Assembly (NCBI GenBank): GCA_020217035.1
Contig: JAIWOG010000249.1
Coordinates: 1 to 10,000, forward strand
DNA length: 10,000 nucleotides
Origin: Magnetospirillum sp.
GTDB lineage: Bacteria; Pseudomonadota; Alphaproteobacteria; Rhodospirillales; Magnetospirillaceae
Direction of reading: 5' to 3'
Shown: piece after piece, positions 7,540 through 10,000 of the stretch
Layout: every line of letters begins with the position of its first letter
Position numbering within the stretch: position 1 is the first letter of the stretch
Notes under the pieces: model-generated
What the model saw: the letters and a program-made list of their open reading frames with translations, nothing else
The model's database searches: none
Told to the model about the DNA's origin: nothing
Translations under genes and position numbers: made by a program

Positions 7540-7546
7540 AAAGGAG
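7540..7546 (+). promoter_or_regulatory. Ribosome-binding site AAAGGAG for the carrier protein
   Basis: A near-consensus Shine-Dalgarno sequence in the 16-bp gap after the HCS stop, seven bases before GTG at 7554. It fixes the start of the small ACP at that GTG rather than at an earlier in-frame ATG inside the HCS gene. It is the strongest ribosome site in the operon, consistent with high production of the carrier protein. Confidence 0.85.
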
Positions 7547-7553
7547 TTCGGCC

Positions 7554-7799
7554 GTGGATCGCGACACAATTTGGGCGGTGATCGTCGGACAAATCCGCGA
7601 GGTGGTGCCCGAACTGGCCGACCGCCCCATCGCCGAGACCGAATCCATGGCCGAACTGGGGCTTGATTCCATCGAACGCAGCGAAATCATCATGAACACC
7701 CTGGAAGCCATCGGCCTGGACCTGCCCATGGTGCAGGTGCACGGCCCCAAGAATTTGGGCGAACTGGCCGATTTGCTCCATGCCAAGCGCCACGCCTGA
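7554..7799 (+). CDS. acpK: Free-standing acyl carrier protein, acetyl donor of the beta-branching cassette (AcpK type)
   Basis: An 81-residue carrier protein with a GTG start. The phosphopantetheine attachment site is S39 in LGLDSIERSEI (35-45). The pattern after it (long helix to about residue 52, PMVQVHGPKNLGELADLL at 58-75) looks like the donor ACPs of HCS cassettes rather than the fatty-acid AcpP. Role from the family: it carries malonyl, which the ketosynthase encoded next converts to acetyl-ACP, the substrate of the upstream HCS. The transferase at 2531-3256 is a likely activator. The last 20 bases overlap the start of the ketosynthase gene in another frame, which implies coupled translation and a matched supply of the two partners. 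Confidence 0.92.
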   Translation: MDRDTIWAVIVGQIREVVPELADRPIAETESMAELGLDSIERSEIIMNTLEAIGLDLPMVQVHGPKNLGELADLLHAKRHA

Positions 7800-8997
7800 C
7801 ATCGTCTTCACCGGCATTGGTGTGGCCTGCGGCCTGGGCTATGGCAAGGCCAACCTGATCGACGGCTTGCTGGCCGGGCGCGATGTGTTTTCCACCCTTC
7901 AGCGGCCGGGCCGCCAGGCCCCCGATGGGGTGGCGCCGTTCCTGGGGATCGAGATGGCGGACCCGCCGTCGCTGCTGACAGCGCGGGTGGAACGCACCGC
8001 CGGCTTCGGGGCGCGGGTCGCCATGGCGGTGGTGGACGAAGCCTGGCGCGAGGCCGGGCTGGATGCGGTGGCCCCCGAACGCATCGGCTTGGTGGTCGGC
8101 GGCTCGAACCTGTTTTCCCGCGAACAGGCGCTGCTGGCCCGCGATTACGCGGGCCGCCCCAATTTCGTGCCGCCTCGTGCCGGCCATGCGTATCTCGACA
8201 GCGAAATCGGCGGCCTGTTGGCCAGCACCCTCGCCATTCGCGGCTTCACCCTGGGCGTGGGCGCCGCCTCGGCCAGCGGGGCGGTGGCGGTGATGCAGGC
8301 GGCCGAGGCCATCCGCAGCGGTCGCGTCGATTCCTGCATCGCCCTGGGGGCCTTGCAGGACGTGTCCACCATGGATTTGCTGGGCATGCGGGCCTTGGGG
8401 GCGCTGGGAGCGCCGCGTTTCGCCGATCGTCCCGGCCAGGCATGCCGGCCTTTTGACCGCGACCATGATGGCTTTATCTTTGGCGAAAGCTGCGCTGCCC
8501 TGGTGCTGCGCCGTGCCGACCAGGCCGGGGCGGGCTATGGCGCCCTGGTCGGTGCCGCCCAGGTGGCGGATGGTCAACGCGGCCCGGAACCCGACGGCGC
8601 CGGCCAGCGTCGGGCCATCGCCCAGGCTTTGGCCCAGGCCGGCTTGCGCCCCGGCGACGTGGATTACGTCAACGCCCACGCCACCAGCACCCCCAAGGGC
8701 GACGAGGTCGAGGCCGACACCCTGGCAGCCAGTGGCCTGGGGCATGCCTGGGTCAACGCCACCAAATCCGTGATCGGCCATGGCTTGGCCGCCGCCGGCG
8801 CCATCGAGGTGGCGGCATTGCTGTTGCAGATGCGGGCCGGCCGCTTGCATCCCACCCGCAATCTGGACCATCCCATCGCGCCACCCTTGCGGCATGTCAT
8901 CGGGACGGCACAACCGCATCAGGCGCGGGTTGCCTTGAAGACTTCTTTCGGCTTCGGCGGCATCGACACCGCCTTGGTGATCCGGGGGGCGTCATGA
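7780..8997 (+). CDS. pksF: Decarboxylating ketosynthase with Cys-to-Ser active site (PksF type)
   Basis: A 405-residue ketosynthase of the FabF fold. The usual nucleophile motif (TACSS) is replaced: residues 160-168 read VGAASASGA, placing S164 where the catalytic cysteine should be. The two histidines remain, H300 in NAHATSTP and H334 in KSVIGHG (K329 also present). A KS without the cysteine cannot take an acyl chain for condensation but can still decarboxylate malonyl-ACP. This is the known job of the KS in HCS cassettes: malonyl-ACP to acetyl-ACP. It is encoded between its ACP partner and ECH1. The ATG at 7780 lies inside the last codons of the ACP gene, has no good ribosome site of its own and probably depends on coupling. 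It gives only a short leader before the conserved first strand (DIVFTGIGV). A housekeeping FabF is ruled out by the active-site change. Confidence 0.92.
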   Translation: MPSATPDIVFTGIGVACGLGYGKANLIDGLLAGRDVFSTLQRPGRQAPDGVAPFLGIEMADPPSLLTARVERTAGFGARVAMAVVDEAWREAGLDAVAPERIGLVVGGSNLFSREQALLARDYAGRPNFVPPRAGHAYLDSEIGGLLASTLAIRGFTLGVGAASASGAVAVMQAAEAIRSGRVDSCIALGALQDVSTMDLLGMRALGALGAPRFADRPGQACRPFDRDHDGFIFGESCAALVLRRADQAGAGYGALVGAAQVADGQRGPEPDGAGQRRAIAQALAQAGLRPGDVDYVNAHATSTPKGDEVEADTLAASGLGHAWVNATKSVIGHGLAAAGAIEVAALLLQMRAGRLHPTRNLDHPIAPPLRHVIGTAQPHQARVALKTSFGFGGIDTALVIRGAS

Positions 8998-9734
8998 TCG
9001 GGGTGGACGACCGCGACGGTATCCGCACAATCACCTTGACCCGGCCCGAGACCGGCAACGTGCTGAACGCGGCACTGGTGGCCGAATTGGCGCGGGCGGT
9101 GGCCGGTTGCGAGGCCGCCGACGGCCCCAAGGTGCTGGTGCTGCGCGGCGGTGCCCAGGTGTTCTGTGCCGGGGGCGACTTCCAGGCGGCGGCGCAAGGC
9201 GAGGAATTGGACCCGGCCATTCTGTATGATCTGTGGTCGCGGCTGGCCTGTGGCCCCTTCGTCTCGGTGGCGGTGGTCAGCGGCCGGGTCACGGCTGGCG
9301 GGGTCGGTCTGGCGGCTGCCTGCGACCTGGTGCTGGCTGACGACAGCGCCAGCTTCACCCTGTCGGAATTGCTGTTCGGGCTGTATCCGGCCTGCGTCCT
9401 GCCCTTCCTGATCCGTCGCGTCGGGGCGCAGCGCGGCCATTATATGACGTTGTCCACCCAGGCGGTGGGGGCCGAGCAAGCCCTGGCCTGGGGTTTGGCC
9501 GACGCGGTGGAAAGCACAGTGGACGGATTGCTGCGCAAGCATCTGCTGCGCCTTCGGCATTTGGACAAGGCGGCTGTCGGCCGCTACAAGCTGTATCGGG
9601 CCGAACTGGATGGGGTGATCGACGGCGCCCGCACCCTGGCGCTGGAGTCCAATCGCCGGATGTTCGCCGATCCTTCCATCCGAAGCGGCATCGCCCGCTA
9701 TGTGGCCGAGGGCAAGTTCCCCTGGGAGGATTAG
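8994..9734 (+). CDS. pksH: Enoyl-CoA hydratase-like dehydratase ECH1 (PksH type)
   Basis: A 246-residue crotonase-fold enzyme. Oxyanion-hole regions are CAGGDF (58-63) and AGGVGLAAACD (101-111). Several blocks match what I recall of PksH-class enzymes almost word for word: ILYDLW (76-81), SELLFGLYPACVLPFLIRR (124-142), YMTL (150-153), LLRKHLLRLRHL (179-190) and the C-terminal GKFPWED (240-246). In the pathway ECH1 dehydrates the HMG-like adduct to a 3-methylglutaconyl-ACP type intermediate. PksI-type ECH2 enzymes, which decarboxylate, lack these blocks, so ECH2 is not a good alternative. The start overlaps the KS stop as ATGA, with GGGGGG four bases upstream. It is the last gene of the operon, and its stop overlaps by four bases the end of the opposing gene. 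No clear terminator follows. Confidence 0.93.
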   Translation: MIGVDDRDGIRTITLTRPETGNVLNAALVAELARAVAGCEAADGPKVLVLRGGAQVFCAGGDFQAAAQGEELDPAILYDLWSRLACGPFVSVAVVSGRVTAGGVGLAAACDLVLADDSASFTLSELLFGLYPACVLPFLIRRVGAQRGHYMTLSTQAVGAEQALAWGLADAVESTVDGLLRKHLLRLRHLDKAAVGRYKLYRAELDGVIDGARTLALESNRRMFADPSIRSGIARYVAEGKFPWED

Positions 9735-10000
9735 CGTCCGCCGGGCTTGACGCCCGAAACCATGGCCGGCGGCTCATCGTCGCCGACCACCGCGCGGACG
9801 GCGGCGGCGACGCGGGCGTGAAGCTCGGGTTCGGTCTGCATGATGCGCAGGAAGTGCTGGCTGGACAGCGACAGGCACCAGGTGTCGGCCCAGGCGACGA
9901 TGCTGGCGCGGCGCGGCACGTCGCGCAGCAACGCGATCTCGCCGAAGAAGTCGCCGTCGCGCAGGGTGTTGACCAGCCGCATGCCGTCGTCGTCGGGAAC
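9731..10000 (-). CDS. Cyclic nucleotide-binding domain protein (partial, C-terminal 89 aa)
   Basis: The 3' end of a minus-strand gene; the frame is open to the right edge, so the N-terminal part is missing. The visible part holds the second half of a cyclic-nucleotide-binding domain: DGDFFGEIALL followed by RDVPRRAS, the phosphate-binding cassette with the conserved GE and R-x-A residues. A hydrophobic strand (WCLSLS) and a C-terminal helix (HFLRIMQTEPELHARV) follow, with a short polar tail. No helix-turn-helix follows the domain, so a Crp-type regulator is unlikely. C-terminal domains of this kind occur on ion channels, transporters and signalling proteins. Which one cannot be told here. It overlaps the ECH1 gene tail to tail by four bases and probably marks the edge of the biosynthetic operon. 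Confidence 0.85.
   Translation of the reverse strand, partial: VPDDDGMRLVNTLRDGDFFGEIALLRDVPRRASIVAWADTWCLSLSSQHFLRIMQTEPELHARVAAAVRAVVGDDEPPAMVSGVKPGGR

Noticed and set aside
6092..7786. Long minus-strand open frame of 564 codons across the HCS and ACP genes
   Set aside because: No recognisable domain; it mirrors the codon pattern of well-supported plus-strand genes, as is usual in GC-rich DNA.
7690..8919. Long minus-strand open frame of 409 codons antisense to the ketosynthase
   Set aside because: Gly/Gln/His-rich composition without motifs; the sense strand encodes a complete ketosynthase.
8994..9734. Ordinary fatty-acid beta-oxidation enoyl-CoA hydratase or PksI-type ECH2
   Set aside because: The SELLFGLYPACVLPFLIRR and GKFPWED blocks are those I recall for PksH-type ECH1, and the context is an HCS cassette.
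9742..9756. CGGGC/GCCCG hairpin after the last operon gene, with a longer CCGCCGG/CCGGCGG pair at 9738-9772, as a terminator
   Set aside because: Neither stem is followed by a T-run in either direction and both lie inside the opposing coding region.

Overview
The window is GC-rich, densely packed bacterial DNA. Gene spacing, codon bias (GCC, CTG, GGC) and gene content fit an alphaproteobacterium, possibly a Rhodospirillales/Magnetospirillum-type organism. That assignment is an inference; no taxonomic marker gene is present. The content is accessory: a piece of a polyketide or polyketide/peptide biosynthetic locus of the trans-AT type.

Layout. Positions 1-2321 (minus strand) hold two translationally coupled ABC exporter half-transporters of the SyrD/PvdE cyclic-peptide exporter type; the second runs off the left edge. 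A 209-bp divergent promoter region (2322-2530) separates them from a Sfp-type phosphopantetheinyl transferase (plus). The transferase overlaps tail to tail with a minus-strand metallophosphoesterase that resembles the mycobacterial PptH type. After another divergent gap (4075-4210, with a perfect 12-bp palindrome) comes a tight six-gene plus-strand operon, 4211-9734: FkbM-type methyltransferase, cytochrome P450, HMG-CoA-synthase-like enzyme (PksG type), free-standing acyl carrier protein (AcpK type), decarboxylating ketosynthase with Cys replaced by Ser (PksF type), and a PksH/ECH1-type enoyl-CoA hydratase. The last minus-strand gene, cut by the right edge, ends in a cyclic-nucleotide-binding domain and overlaps the operon tail to tail. 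It is probably outside the cluster.

How the genes work together. The four genes from 6281 to 9734 form a beta-branching ('HCS') cassette. The transferase arms the carrier proteins. The KS-Ser decarboxylates malonyl-ACP to acetyl-ACP. The HCS adds acetate to a beta-keto polyketide intermediate, and ECH1 dehydrates the product. The decarboxylating ECH2 partner is not in the window. P450 and FkbM methyltransferase are probable tailoring enzymes, and the ABC pair probably exports the product. No PKS or NRPS module, acyltransferase or ECH2 is visible, so the assembly line must lie outside. A trans-AT cluster making sesbanimide R is known from Magnetospirillum gryphiswaldense; this window could belong to such a locus, but that is a hypothesis from gene content only.
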